Shown piece after piece: positions 13,788 to 22,591 of a stretch of DNA of 30,352 nt; the stretch's first letter is position 1; each line of letters begins with the position of its first letter. The stretch comes from a virus. Made by a program: the position numbers and the translations under genes. The DNA is taken from IMG/VR virus record IMGVR_UViG_3300022861_000085, positions 1 to 30,352 of that record. One strand, written 5' to 3'. The notes under the pieces were generated by a model. The model saw only the letters and a program-made list of their open reading frames with translations, searched no databases and was not told the DNA's origin.

Positions 13788-14765
13788 TTAGTCAACCACA
13801 GTGCCGGCGCAAGTTTTGCCGTCATAACTCCACACCACGAGAGTGCTGAAATTAACCCAGGTGGGAATTACAAAGCTATTTCCGGACATGGACACATTTC
13901 CCACGGTCCATTGCCAGGTGCAACCCGATCCGAGAGTGACAGTCTGCGCACCGGCGGCCTCACCCATGGCATTGAGGACGAGCATGTAACGCCCTCCGGC
14001 CACCATGCCTGTGAGGTTGATGGTGCGCGCGGTGAGACCGTCCGCAGTCGGCACGCACGATTGCAGCGGCTCGGCACCGCAGTTGGTTTGCGGACCGGCC
14101 AGAGCGTAGAGCGGCAACGTCGCCGCGTTGAGGTTGGGATTCGTGGCGTTCCACGTGACCACCGCCGCATCGGTAAGCGCAACGGGCGTAATGGAACCCC
14201 CGGCGGTGATGTTATTGCTTACCATCGAATTCCACATGCCGATCATGTCTGGAGGCCCAGGCAATCCGGGGAAGCTGGTTTGCGGGAGAGTCAGCACGGG
14301 GATGTAGTTATCGAAGTTGCATACGCCGGCCTGGCACCAATCGGTTGGCGAGGTTGCGGTCCCGTGAGGTTGAACGCATGAGTAGCCCGGCCCCAGAACC
14401 TGTGTGCCGTTGAGCTGCGCGGTTACCTTGAAACAGAGGTCCGGAGGCGTAGTCAACGTGACATCGGGAAGGGTGATTGAAAACACGCCCGCCACAGCGT
14501 AGGTTGTGCAGGCTAGAGAGATGGACTGGCCGCCATTCGGCATCTGGTAACTTGCCGCTATGCCGTTCGCCAACGTCGGCTGGAAGGACACAATGCCCGT
14601 GAGAGGCGTCAAGCCGCCAAGATCGGAGGCGGTCACAGTGACCGTGCCTTGTGTGCCGGCAACCAAAGACGAACAGGGTACAGTCTTCACGGTCTGCGCG
14701 GGGAGCGATGCGATTCCGCAAAGCATTGCAAGCGTGATGAGGGTGATGCGAATCAGTGTCTTCAT
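13788..14765 (-). CDS. Secreted beta-rich protein of unknown function
   Basis: A 325-residue protein. Its ATG at 14765 overlaps the portal stop as ATGA, with GAGG about 9 bases upstream, so translation is coupled to the portal. Residues 1-24 are a clear Sec signal peptide (MKTLIRITLITLAML, cleavage near LPAQ/TV). Residues 25-150 look like an Ig-like or adhesin-like beta domain with paired cysteines. A short collagen-like GLPGPP stretch follows near 165-172. The C-terminal half is another beta domain (LTARTINLTGMVAGGRYML and onward). A Sec-exported protein encoded between portal and capsid genes is not expected for a virion protein that assembles in the cytoplasm. Possible roles are cell-surface modification of lysogens or infected cells. 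Confidence 0.7.
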   Translation of the reverse strand: MKTLIRITLITLAMLCGIASLPAQTVKTVPCSSLVAGTQGTVTVTASDLGGLTPLTGIVSFQPTLANGIAASYQMPNGGQSISLACTTYAVAGVFSITLPDVTLTTPPDLCFKVTAQLNGTQVLGPGYSCVQPHGTATSPTDWCQAGVCNFDNYIPVLTLPQTSFPGLPGPPDMIGMWNSMVSNNITAGGSITPVALTDAAVVTWNATNPNLNAATLPLYALAGPQTNCGAEPLQSCVPTADGLTARTINLTGMVAGGRYMLVLNAMGEAAGAQTVTLGSGCTWQWTVGNVSMSGNSFVIPTWVNFSTLVVWSYDGKTCAGTVVD

Positions 14766-16528
14766 TGTTCGTCCTCTTTCGTCAAGTCCCACAGCGCGGC
14801 GTTGGCGGGGTGCATTCCGCGCGTGAGTTCACGGGCTTTTGGTTTCGCGGGCGCGGGCTTGGTTTGGCCCTTCGGCTTGGCGGGTTTGCCGGTGCCTTGG
14901 GTGGCTGGCTTTTCGTCGCCCTCTTTCGGCTCTCCGCTGCCAGCATCCTCGGGCGTCTCATCTTCGTTGTTGATTTCGCTTGTGCCCTGGCCGCGAATAT
15001 CGGTGCCGAGCGCCAAGCCCATTTCGTCCGCGAGATCCTGCTCACGCTTCAGGCCCTCATAAACGTCCATCAAATCCAGGCCGCGCGCGTTGAGGTTTTC
15101 CTCGTGAGTTCCCAGCCCGTTTTGGATTTCAAGGGTGATGGCCTGTACGTCTTTGAGCGGGTCGAACCATGGCCAACGGCGCGGCTCCCACTTGAGGAAT
15201 TCACCGCAGAACCGCTTACGCTCCGCAAAGGGAAGAGCGATAGCTTGATTCAAAAGACCAGCGCCCAGCCACGCATCATAGACAAGCTCCAGCGCGTTAT
15301 CGATCATCGAGTACTGCATCCCCATGTAAAATTCGCGCGCTTCCATCTCGCCGATGCGGGCGGAACTCATGTTGACGCCGCTGAGATCGTTGAACAGCGA
15401 ATGATAGGGAACACCAAAGCCGGATGAGATGAGCCGTCCAGACTGCTTTGTAAACGGGTCAAAAGCGTTGGTGGGATGCGTGGGCGTGTGATTGTTGAGC
15501 GTGGCCCCCGTGCCGGTGAGGTCGAGGGCGCTGCCAATGCCGATGTCGATAGCCTTGGAGCCATCGGCGTTGACGCCGTCGCCTTCAATTTCGTCGGCGT
15601 CGGGATCGGCATCCTTGGCCGTCTCAATAGACATCACCATGGAAGCGCCGATGCGCGCGGCGGCCAACTCCGCCTGGAAGTAGCCGTCAAGCATCCGCAA
15701 CTGGCCCATGCCGGAAGCCATCCACGGGTAACCGCGCGTCTGGCCGGTGCGGTGCGCTACGACCCAGTGAATGATTTGATCGGCCGGCACGCGCACACGG
15801 TTGGAGCTGCCGAACGACGCCTCGTAGGGGTTTCCCTGGAAGATGTGATAGGCGAGGGGCTTTTGATTGGCATCCACCTCGACACCCATGCGTATCTGCG
15901 TTCCATCCGCGCGGCCCATGAGGTTGTAATTGTCGTCAAGCTGATCGGCGTCAATAAGCTGTATCTGAAAGCCGAACGGGTTGACGGTTTTAGGCACATA
16001 CACTTTCCGAATGATCTGCTCTCCGTCGCGGGCCGTATTCTCAGTGATGAGCTGCTGTACCTCACGCCACGAGTAGCGGCCACAGACGGTGCAGGAACCT
16101 TTCTTGCCCCATTCACGCCATGCGCGGCGCAACTCTTCATTGGCCTTTTCATCGAGGCCATTGCCGTTTTTGCTCTTACGTACCTGGGCAACCTTGAACG
16201 CCAGCTTGACACCGTGGCGGCCGGCTACGTTGGTGCGGACCATCTGTAAAAACTTGGCAGCGATGGGCGAGTTGATAGCCTGATCGCGGGCGCGGGCGCG
16301 GAGCTTGCGAAGATCGACTTGCAAGTCCTGATCGGCGGAGCGCGATGCGGAGGGCCAATCGAGATTCATCCGGTTTTGCTTTGCAGCCTGAAATCCGGAG
16401 TATCCGTTGGAACCGCCGAGCTGAGCCAGGGTGGAATCGGAAGTGAGCGAACGCTTGCCCATGAACGCATCGAGAGCGCCGCGAAACCGGGAAACGATGC
16501 TGCGATTGATTGGTTCAACGTGTGCCAT
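14762..16528 (-). CDS. Portal protein (lambda gpB-like)
   Basis: A 588-residue protein of the lambda-type portal family. It shows the usual order: an N-terminal arm, LRARARDQAINSPIAAKFLQM near 55-75, NVAGRHGVKLAF, the segment REVQQLITENTARDGEQI near 155-172, QLIDADQLDDN, and IIHWVVAHRTGQTRGYPWMA near 240-260. The last 100 residues are acidic, Pro/Lys-rich and probably disordered. The portal forms the dodecameric ring at one head vertex through which DNA is packaged and ejected. AAGGGAG lies just before ATG 16528. Confidence 0.93.
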   Translation of the reverse strand: MAHVEPINRSIVSRFRGALDAFMGKRSLTSDSTLAQLGGSNGYSGFQAAKQNRMNLDWPSASRSADQDLQVDLRKLRARARDQAINSPIAAKFLQMVRTNVAGRHGVKLAFKVAQVRKSKNGNGLDEKANEELRRAWREWGKKGSCTVCGRYSWREVQQLITENTARDGEQIIRKVYVPKTVNPFGFQIQLIDADQLDDNYNLMGRADGTQIRMGVEVDANQKPLAYHIFQGNPYEASFGSSNRVRVPADQIIHWVVAHRTGQTRGYPWMASGMGQLRMLDGYFQAELAAARIGASMVMSIETAKDADPDADEIEGDGVNADGSKAIDIGIGSALDLTGTGATLNNHTPTHPTNAFDPFTKQSGRLISSGFGVPYHSLFNDLSGVNMSSARIGEMEAREFYMGMQYSMIDNALELVYDAWLGAGLLNQAIALPFAERKRFCGEFLKWEPRRWPWFDPLKDVQAITLEIQNGLGTHEENLNARGLDLMDVYEGLKREQDLADEMGLALGTDIRGQGTSEINNEDETPEDAGSGEPKEGDEKPATQGTGKPAKPKGQTKPAPAKPKARELTRGMHPANAALWDLTKEDEQ

Positions 16529-16537
16529 GCGGCTCCC

Positions 16538-17182
16538 TTACAGACTCGTTGTGAAGCGGAAACCGATCACGCGGCGCGGGGCATACTCACCCTTGGCGCG
16601 GAGTTCGGATTTGTATTGAGCGCGCCAGAATGAACGCTCTTTGATGAGGTCGGCGCGGGGGAAACGGCGGAGTTGGCGGCCGTTAATCATGTACTCAGAG
16701 ACGCTAGGGTCGGTGTTGCCCAGGAGACATGCGTTGATGGCGTCGAGGTTTTTCTTGACATCGCTGCGCGTATCCACGGGGCCGGTGGCCTGGGCCAGGT
16801 TCGGCGACACGATCACATCTTGAAGTGGTGACGTGACTTGCTCACCGGCGGCCGTGGTGCCCGCAATGCCCAACAGGATAGCCACCATCTGATAAGTGTC
16901 AGATGGGCAGGTAGCCGTGAGCGTTGCGGGAGCTTGAATGTCGAAGGATTGACCGTCGCTATCGGCGGTAATGGGCGGGTTGGTGGCCAGCGTTCCATCG
17001 ATCACAAAGCGATTGGCGGGACTATTGAAGATGTACTTGAGCTGGTAAAGTCCGCTGGGATAATCGGGGAATACGCGCACCCAATTCCATGAGTCTCCGG
17101 CGCGAAGGTCGGTGGGCTCCAGCGGAACATCGGAGGCAAAGAATTGGTTGATCGGCGTAGCTGGATTGAGTAAGTTGCCCAT
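16538..17182 (-). CDS. Head-tail connector protein with gpW-like C-terminal domain
   Basis: A 214-residue protein directly upstream of the portal. The N-terminal 130 residues form a beta-rich domain (RAGDSWNWVRVFPDYPSGLY, LKYIFN, TCPSDTYQMVAILLG). The C-terminal part matches gpW-like joining proteins: DVKKNLDAINACL, SEYMINGRQLRRFPRADLIKE, then a helix (RSFWRAQYKSELR) and RRVIGFRF. Lambda gpW (68 residues) plugs the portal before tail joining. The longer form here joins a second domain of unknown role. The gene order TerL, W, portal agrees with lambda. The start ATG 17182 has GTCGAG upstream, a weak ribosome site. Confidence 0.6.
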   Translation of the reverse strand: MGNLLNPATPINQFFASDVPLEPTDLRAGDSWNWVRVFPDYPSGLYQLKYIFNSPANRFVIDGTLATNPPITADSDGQSFDIQAPATLTATCPSDTYQMVAILLGIAGTTAAGEQVTSPLQDVIVSPNLAQATGPVDTRSDVKKNLDAINACLLGNTDPSVSEYMINGRQLRRFPRADLIKERSFWRAQYKSELRAKGEYAPRRVIGFRFTTSL

Positions 17183-17310
17183 AACTCGACTATGGGCAAC
17201 ATTGCGAAAACAACGCTAATTTAGTCTGAGTTTAGAAGGAATAAGGCCGCATTAACATCCCACAGACTTGGACCTGTCTGCGGGAACCCTGTGTCACGCG
17301 GTCTTATCGG
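17183..17310 (-). promoter_or_regulatory. AT-rich gap with an imperfect hairpin; possible late promoter
   Basis: This is the most AT-rich non-coding stretch in the head region (17205-17255) and precedes the gpW-like/portal operon. An imperfect hairpin, CCCACAGAC (17259-17267) with GTCTGCGGG (17276-17284), follows the SprT-like gene; it has one mismatch and no T-tract. No clear -35/-10 pair was found. Confidence 0.3.
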
Positions 17311-17964
17311 TTAGGCGGCATTAGCCAGCATGGTTTGCGGGTCGCTGGGATCGTCCTCGAAACAGTTGCCGCAGATCAGCACGGCATCTGGCTTGGCCCA
17401 GGCATTCTGTTCGCACGATGGGCAGGTAAACTTTGTCTTGCTCTCGTTCTTGGCCTTGGCCTCGGCGGCCATCGGCGCGGGAGACTCCCAGCGGAGCTTG
17501 AGACCCTTGGCCTTGAGCTTGGCATAGGCGCGGGCGTAGGGTCCATCCTTCACAACAAAGTGGGTGACGTGTTGCCCTGTCTCTTTGCCATCGGCTCCGC
17601 CGGTTGTGGTGGGCTGCAAGCCAATGGCTTTCATCTTCCCCGCCCACTCGCGGTCGTGATAGCAGCGGCGCGGCGCGCGGCCGTGGGCTTGCTGCCACAG
17701 GTGAGCCATCTCGTGAGCTAAGGTGGAGAGAATGCGTTCGTCTGTCTCATCACAGAAGCAATCGGGGTTGAGCGCAATCTCATGGATGGTGACTTTGTTC
17801 CCGCGCCCGTGGAAGCGTTCCGGGGCGAAGTATCCGCGCGCCTTGGCGTGACGCTGGAGAGTGACAAGCACTTGAGGCAGCGAGTCCGCAAAGAGTTGAG
17901 CGTTGAAGAAATCGAACGCGGCTTGAAAATCGAGGTATTGCTGTTCTGTGATCTTGTCTTTCAT
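17311..17964 (-). CDS. SprT-like zinc metalloprotease
   Basis: A 217-residue protein. Residues 5-110 are a SprT-like domain: LDFQAAFDFFNAQLFADSLP at the start and the zinc site HEMAH at 84-88 in STLAHEMAHLWQ, with His103 (CYHDREWAGKM) as the likely third ligand. The C-terminus holds a zinc ribbon, CPSC and CGNC, near 180-202. SprT/Spartan-type enzymes cut proteins, in eukaryotes those crosslinked to DNA. Phage versions are common but of unproven role. Its start overlaps the preceding gene as ATGA. Confidence 0.88.
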   Translation of the reverse strand: MKDKITEQQYLDFQAAFDFFNAQLFADSLPQVLVTLQRHAKARGYFAPERFHGRGNKVTIHEIALNPDCFCDETDERILSTLAHEMAHLWQQAHGRAPRRCYHDREWAGKMKAIGLQPTTTGGADGKETGQHVTHFVVKDGPYARAYAKLKAKGLKLRWESPAPMAAEAKAKNESKTKFTCPSCEQNAWAKPDAVLICGNCFEDDPSDPQTMLANAA

Positions 17965-18194
17965 GCCGTCACCGCTTCATCGAGGTATCCGGCGGCCTCT
18001 TCAATGCTCTGGATTGCGCTGTCGATAGCGTCAACGGCTGTCTCTGCCTTTTGGCCTTTATCGCCTGTCTGAAAGCTCTCCGGCATATTGTCGTAATACT
18101 CTTGTTCCGCGTCTTTCAGTTCTTCCAAAACGCCTCTGAATTCCGCGATGCGCTCGTTGATTGTGGTGAGTGCTTTGCGCCTTGCGTTGTTCAT
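17961..18194 (-). CDS. Small coiled-coil protein of unknown function
   Basis: A 77-residue protein with a highly helical, acidic sequence: RKALTTINERIAEFRGVLEE, AEQEYYDNMPESFQ, then AIDSAIQSIEEAAGYLDEA. It belongs to a recognisable type of small phage protein with an NMPES-like central turn between two helices, and it probably makes a helical hairpin dimer. The function is unknown. GAGGG lies before ATG 18194. The gene is coupled to the SprT-like protease by an ATGA overlap. Confidence 0.75.
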   Translation of the reverse strand: MNNARRKALTTINERIAEFRGVLEELKDAEQEYYDNMPESFQTGDKGQKAETAVDAIDSAIQSIEEAAGYLDEAVTA

Positions 18195-18215
18195 GTCTTG
18201 CCCTCACTTTTTTGT

Positions 18216-18234
18216 ATCGTACGATGCAATCATA
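18216..18234 (-). promoter_or_regulatory. Possible promoter/operator with 10-bp palindrome
   Basis: In the 80-base gap after the large terminase gene, the minus strand carries TATGAT (18234-18229), a good -10 box, followed by the perfect palindrome ATCGTACGAT (18225-18216) where transcription would start, then the ribosome site of the coiled-coil gene. No good -35 box is seen. Confidence 0.35.
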
Positions 18235-18274
18235 CCTCGTGATGTGACAGCGAGCACAGCTCAAGAAATCCTTT

Positions 18275-20329
18275 TTAGAGGGTACGACCAAAGTTCCGGA
18301 GCCGGGATGCTGCGGAGGGCCGCCGGCGCATGGGAGCGGGTTTAGCTGCCTGGGTAAGCACCTCTGCGAGTTTCACAGCGGTGTCGGCTGTCTTCTGTGC
18401 CCAATCGGACGGCGTTTCGCTTGCAACTGATTCCCCATCCGATCCGATGTAATCCTCGGCGGGCGCGGGTGCCGGCATACCGGCGGCCTCGCGCTCCAAG
18501 CGAATCTTTTCCGCCGCGCGGAAGAGACTACGAGCGATCTTGCGGAAGTTTGGTCGGCGCACGGATACGGCGGCGCGCGCGTAGACGGCGCAATCGAGAG
18601 CCTCATTGCGTTCGCCGGTCTTCACCCAATTACCAACGGTCTGAAAGTCTTTTTTGGTGATGACGAACTTTTCCGCAGTGAGTTGACGGAAATACTCAGC
18701 ATCGAGCGCATCACTGAAATGGGTATATTGCGAACCGGGATTATGGACGCGCAACGACGTGAATACATCTTCCTTGGCGGTGTCTGTGCCCACGGTGTAG
18801 ACCAGCGTTTTATATGGGCCGACGCGATTTCCAGAGCTAATCAAGGGCTTGCCGATGCCGGCGCGGCCTACAATGGCGTGCCAGCGGCGCAACTCGTTTT
18901 TACGCGTGAATGCGTACACCCGTTCCGTGGCGTGGCCGGCGGAGTCAATGAGCGCGGTAGAGATGCGCATCGTCACACCCAGGGCGTGTTCCCAATCTTC
19001 CAACAGGTACTCGCGGAGCGCGGCCCACGGGCTGGCCGGATCGGTTTCAGGCAACGATGTGTCGCCGGGGAATACCTTGTGTTCGATGGCCCAGCGTTCA
19101 TCGTCAAGGCCCCATCCCCACACCGTAGATTCCAGGCGATTGTCCTGAGTATCCACGCCGGCGGTGAGCCACAGAACGCCGGAGGGGAGCGGTTCGCGTG
19201 CAAAACGCGGTCGCTTTTCCAGCTCTGTCATGTTCGCGCCGGTGCCACGAATCTCCCATGTCTCCGCGAGGTTCGTGTTCACAAAGACTTTCATCCGCTC
19301 AAGAGATGTCTGCGCTTCGAGCCATTCCTGAATGAGGTTCAACCAATCGACAACGCCGTAGAGCGCATTGAGATGGAAGCCGGCTGTCTTGCCGTCATGA
19401 CTCACGGCGGTGGCGCGCCACGATCCGCTGCGGATCATCTCATGCTTGGAGCGTTCGCGGATTTCACAACCGTTGACACAGACGTAGTACCAATCGACCA
19501 CGCGCGGCCGTGAGTTCACAGCGATGTCTTCGGTTTTCCATTTGAGGCGCCGCCACTCCAGCTTTTGCATCTCACCGCAGTGCGGGCACGGCACGTAGTA
19601 GTACCGTTTGTCGCTGGAGTCAAAGGCCCGCTCAATGCGGGAGAGGTTCTTGATATGCGGCGTCGAGGTGAGGACGATCTTGCGATTCCAGAATTTTGTA
19701 GATCGCTTTTTCGCAAGGTCAACCGGGTCGCCTTCCGTGCCGGCGGACTCCTCGTATCCGTCCACCTCGTCCATGAGGATGACGCGCGCAGGAAGGCCGC
19801 GCAGACCCAGCGGAGAGTTCGCGCCGACGATGACAAGAACGCCGCCGGGGAATTCCTTGTTGAGCAGCGTGTTGCCGGAATCCCGCGAGCGCGGCGAGGG
19901 AAACAGGTCGCGGAGCACGGGCGTATCGCGGATCATCTTGGCGATACGGTTCTTGGAAAACTTCTCCGCCTCGGCTAGGGTGGGCTGTACGCACAGGATC
20001 GGCGACGGCTCCCAATGGCTGTAGTAGCCGATGGGGTTGAGGTTGGCGCACTGCGTTTTGCCGGACTGCGCGGCCAGCATGAGGACAACCGTCTCGGTGT
20101 CCTGATCGGTGATGGCATCCATGATGCCGCGCTGATACTCCAGCGTGGAGGTGTGGAACTTTCCGGGAGAGGCGGAGTTTTCCTTGGGAATGTGGGCGTA
20201 CTCGTCTGCCCATTGGGAAAGTGTGAGCGGCGCGGGCGGCAAAAACATCTTGTGCGCCTTATTGAAAGCGCGGCCCGTGGCGGCCATCCCCTCGGGTGAG
20301 GTTTGGTAGGGCTGGCGGTGCCGGATCAT
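18275..20329 (-). CDS. Terminase large subunit (gpA family)
   Basis: A 684-residue protein of the lambda gpA family. The ATPase holds a Walker A variant AAQSGKT at 86-92 and a Walker B segment RVILMDEVD at 182-190. The nuclease half starts near WLTAGVDTQDNRLE, with STALIDSAGHATERVYAF further on as a second acidic site. A Cys pair (YYVPCPHCGEM) lies between. The enzyme cuts the concatemer and drives DNA into the prohead. The start chosen is ATG 20329, which overlaps the TerS stop as ATGA; a longer frame to 20410 would lie inside TerS. Residues 19-60 (AFNKAHKMFLPPAPLTLSQW) are the usual start of this family. Confidence 0.95.
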   Translation of the reverse strand: MIRHRQPYQTSPEGMAATGRAFNKAHKMFLPPAPLTLSQWADEYAHIPKENSASPGKFHTSTLEYQRGIMDAITDQDTETVVLMLAAQSGKTQCANLNPIGYYSHWEPSPILCVQPTLAEAEKFSKNRIAKMIRDTPVLRDLFPSPRSRDSGNTLLNKEFPGGVLVIVGANSPLGLRGLPARVILMDEVDGYEESAGTEGDPVDLAKKRSTKFWNRKIVLTSTPHIKNLSRIERAFDSSDKRYYYVPCPHCGEMQKLEWRRLKWKTEDIAVNSRPRVVDWYYVCVNGCEIRERSKHEMIRSGSWRATAVSHDGKTAGFHLNALYGVVDWLNLIQEWLEAQTSLERMKVFVNTNLAETWEIRGTGANMTELEKRPRFAREPLPSGVLWLTAGVDTQDNRLESTVWGWGLDDERWAIEHKVFPGDTSLPETDPASPWAALREYLLEDWEHALGVTMRISTALIDSAGHATERVYAFTRKNELRRWHAIVGRAGIGKPLISSGNRVGPYKTLVYTVGTDTAKEDVFTSLRVHNPGSQYTHFSDALDAEYFRQLTAEKFVITKKDFQTVGNWVKTGERNEALDCAVYARAAVSVRRPNFRKIARSLFRAAEKIRLEREAAGMPAPAPAEDYIGSDGESVASETPSDWAQKTADTAVKLAEVLTQAAKPAPMRRRPSAASRLRNFGRTL

Positions 20330-20898
20330 TCCTCTTCCGATTCCGGCTCCTGGGCGCGGGCCTGGCGGATGGCATCGATGTTGGCCAGGTTGCTGAGAAG
20401 CGAACGGCAACTCCGGTCGATCAGGTTAAAAATCTTCTGACGATCATCCATGCCGATCAGCTGGGGAGCCAGGCCGGCGGGCAGGGCGAGGACTTGGGTT
20501 TGGATGGAGCGGTTCGAGTTGGCGAGAACGCGCTCCAGATCGGTAATGGCCACAATCTGACCCTGTTCGCGGGCAAGTTGAAGCTCTTTCAGGTCCGCTT
20601 CGGCCATGGTTTTACGCAAAATGGCCTCTTCCAGCGTCTCGGTAGGCACTTCGGAACCATCGGAGCCAGGAATCGGGCGGCGATTTCCGCCATTTCCGAG
20701 GTTTTTGTCCGCCTGATAGGCCACGTACCACTTGAGCGTGGTGGGCCAGTCAAGCATCAGGCCGCGCGGATCGGACTTGGACTGTAAGCCTTTGTCTTTG
20801 ATCCAGTTGCGGACTTGCCGGTCAGTGACTCCAAGCAACTCCGCCACGTCCGAAACGGGCAACGCGGAGTAATTGCGCGGGTTTTCAGGCTTAGGCAT
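20326..20898 (-). CDS. Terminase small subunit (Nu1-like)
   Basis: A 190-residue protein. Residues 12-40 form a winged HTH (LPVSDVAELLGVTDRQVRNWIK) followed by SDPRGLMLDW, as in Nu1-type subunits, which bind cos DNA. A helical region with LEEAILRKTMAEADLKELQL follows, and the acidic end PESEEE may contact the large subunit. The frame is open up to 21138, but ATG 20898 is the sensible start because the upstream part is low in structure and lies in the repeat-rich gap. The start has no clear ribosome site. Confidence 0.85.
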   Translation of the reverse strand: MPKPENPRNYSALPVSDVAELLGVTDRQVRNWIKDKGLQSKSDPRGLMLDWPTTLKWYVAYQADKNLGNGGNRRPIPGSDGSEVPTETLEEAILRKTMAEADLKELQLAREQGQIVAITDLERVLANSNRSIQTQVLALPAGLAPQLIGMDDRQKIFNLIDRSCRSLLSNLANIDAIRQARAQEPESEEE

Positions 20899-21207
20899 AG
20901 GCGCGGAAACGGAAATGGGGTTAAAAATCCCTGGCGCTAGGGCACACGTGGGATGGCGCGTCACCCTCAGCGGGCCACACGGGGGAAGGACCCGCGCGCC
21001 CGAGAGCGGCTGAGGCCCATCTAGTGATGTACTCACATCGTGTTGTGTATCAAAGACTTGCCGTCGATAGTCCTCCAAAGAGTAAGCGTCTGGCCCGTGT
21101 GGGAATATGGATATGCAGGTAAAGCCAACACAGCGCACCGGGCCGCAACCCGTCCCATCCCGCAGACGCCCTCTATCTCTGTCTTACCTGTGCTCTCCGA
21201 AACCGCG
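20899..21207. other. Repeat-rich non-coding gap, candidate cos/pac region
   Basis: This is the longest gene-free stretch (309 bases). CACACG-type repeats occur at 20943-20952 (CACACGTGGG), at 20976-20985 (CACACGGGGG), and inverted at 21094-21103. Inverted repeats include CCTCAGC (20965-20971) with GCTGAGG (21009-21015), and CGGGC (20971-20975) with GCCCG (20998-21002). Lambda-like phages carry cos directly upstream of the small terminase gene. On the minus strand TTGATA followed by TACATC 16 bases later, near 21028-21055, could be a weak promoter. Confidence 0.4.
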
Positions 21208-22380
21208 CTAATTCTTCAACTTGTCCAGCCAATCAGCCCATGCTTGCAGCATCTCGGCTCTTTGCTTGGCATATTGGGCGCGGTTGTAAACACCACGCAC
21301 ACCCTTGAGCTTGTGATTGAGCGCCTTCTCAATCACGTCGGTGTTGTACTCTTGCTCACTCAGGTTGGTGGCTGCTGTGCGACGTAAGTCATGCACTGTA
21401 AAGTGTTCTATCTTCACAGGGATACGGCTCAACGCACGGTTGAGTGTGCTGGCTGCAATCGGTGTGTGATCGGCGGCGCGCATGGGAAACACAACGCTTG
21501 CGCGTGGATGCCGTTCGCGCTGTGCTCTCAGCAACTCCAATACCTGCCGTGGCAACGGCACGACAAGCGGCGTGTCTGTCTTGCTGTGCGCTTCCGGCAA
21601 AGCCCATTCCGCCTTGTCCAAATCGAACTCATCCCAGCGCGCGCGCCGTGCCTCGCCTTTGCGTGTCAACGTCAACAAAATGAACCACAAAGCTGCTTTC
21701 AGATCGGGGCGAATTCGGGCCATTTCAAGAGCTTTGAGAAACGCTGTGAGTTCGCCTGGCTTCAACGCTCGATTGCGTTCGCTCATCTCCGCCACAAACT
21801 TGGCTGGGATCGCGCTCAACGGATTCTTATCCGCAACGCCTCGCACAAGCGCGTAATCCCACAATCTTTTCAGCAAGTTACGGATAGCCAGCGCGCTTTG
21901 CGGCTTGCCCTCTTCGACGCGCTTGAAGATCAACTCCCGCACATCGTCTGTGTGGATCGAGCCGATTGCCCGGTTGCCGATCACCGGATACACGTCTCGC
22001 TCTAAATACCGGCGCATGGGCGCAATATCCCGCCTCCGTCGCTGCACATGCCCGGTCAAATACTTCTCGCCGAACGCTTTAACGGTTTCGCCGCGCTCTT
22101 CCGCAAGTTTTTCCTTGCGCCGCTGTTCGGCTGGAGATGTTCCCTCAGAGATGGCCGATAACAGCACGTCGCGCCTCTGTCGTGCGTCCGCAGGGCTCAG
22201 GTGAGGGAATCCACCCAGATTTATCTCTGTGCGCCGTCTACGGAGCGTGTAGCGCAAACGCCAAGTCTTTCTTCCGCTCGGCTGCACTTCCAAAGCCAGG
22301 CCTCGCCCATCTGTGACCTTGTAACGCTTCGCTTGAGGCTCCAATGCGCGGATTCGGGCAACTGTAAGGTTGTTTTTCAT
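21208..22380 (-). CDS. int: Tyrosine recombinase / integrase (P4 type)
   Basis: A 390-residue protein from ATG 22380; an ATG at 22431 would add 17 residues. It has the DUF4102-type arm-binding start (KRYKVTDGRGLALEVQPSGRKTWRLRY), a SAM-like core-binding domain (SIHTDDVRELIFKRVEEGK), and a catalytic domain with Arg in LTLTRKGEARRARWDE, HDLRR (His-x-x-Arg), LNHKLKGV (His), and the YNRAQY segment with the nucleophile Tyr. P4-type integrases mostly recombine at tRNA genes, and a tRNA-Arg gene lies 132 bases upstream. The gene is on the same strand as the rest of the phage. Confidence 0.95.
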   Translation of the reverse strand: MKNNLTVARIRALEPQAKRYKVTDGRGLALEVQPSGRKTWRLRYTLRRRRTEINLGGFPHLSPADARQRRDVLLSAISEGTSPAEQRRKEKLAEERGETVKAFGEKYLTGHVQRRRRDIAPMRRYLERDVYPVIGNRAIGSIHTDDVRELIFKRVEEGKPQSALAIRNLLKRLWDYALVRGVADKNPLSAIPAKFVAEMSERNRALKPGELTAFLKALEMARIRPDLKAALWFILLTLTRKGEARRARWDEFDLDKAEWALPEAHSKTDTPLVVPLPRQVLELLRAQRERHPRASVVFPMRAADHTPIAASTLNRALSRIPVKIEHFTVHDLRRTAATNLSEQEYNTDVIEKALNHKLKGVRGVYNRAQYAKQRAEMLQAWADWLDKLKN

Positions 22381-22473
22381 CTCTGGTAGCCATTGTGGTA
22401 ACCAAATCCCGAAACCGCGCAAGAAAGCCATTGTTTTCTAGGGCTGTCCATTTCTAGGTAGAGAAAATTCCCG

Positions 22474-22502
22474 TTTCTCGTCAATTGCGGCTCGGGTAGA
22501 CT
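22474..22502 (+). promoter_or_regulatory. Possible promoter of the tRNA-Arg gene
   Basis: TTTCTC (22474-22479) and TAGACT (22497-22502) are 17 bases apart. The -10 ends 9 bases before the tRNA. The -35 is weak. Confidence 0.35.
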
Positions 22503-22511
22503 GAAAACGGC

Positions 22512-22587
<76 letters not shown>

Positions 22588-22591
22588 CGCC

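Noticed and set aside
18683-19513. A 276-codon plus-strand frame opposite the large terminase gene
   Set aside because: The terminase frame has clear motifs throughout; the plus frame resembles no protein and is a consequence of GC-rich codons.
20899-21138. An 80-residue N-terminal extension of the small terminase subunit
   Set aside because: The extra part resembles no terminase, runs through the repeat-rich gap, and the HTH starts shortly after ATG 20898.
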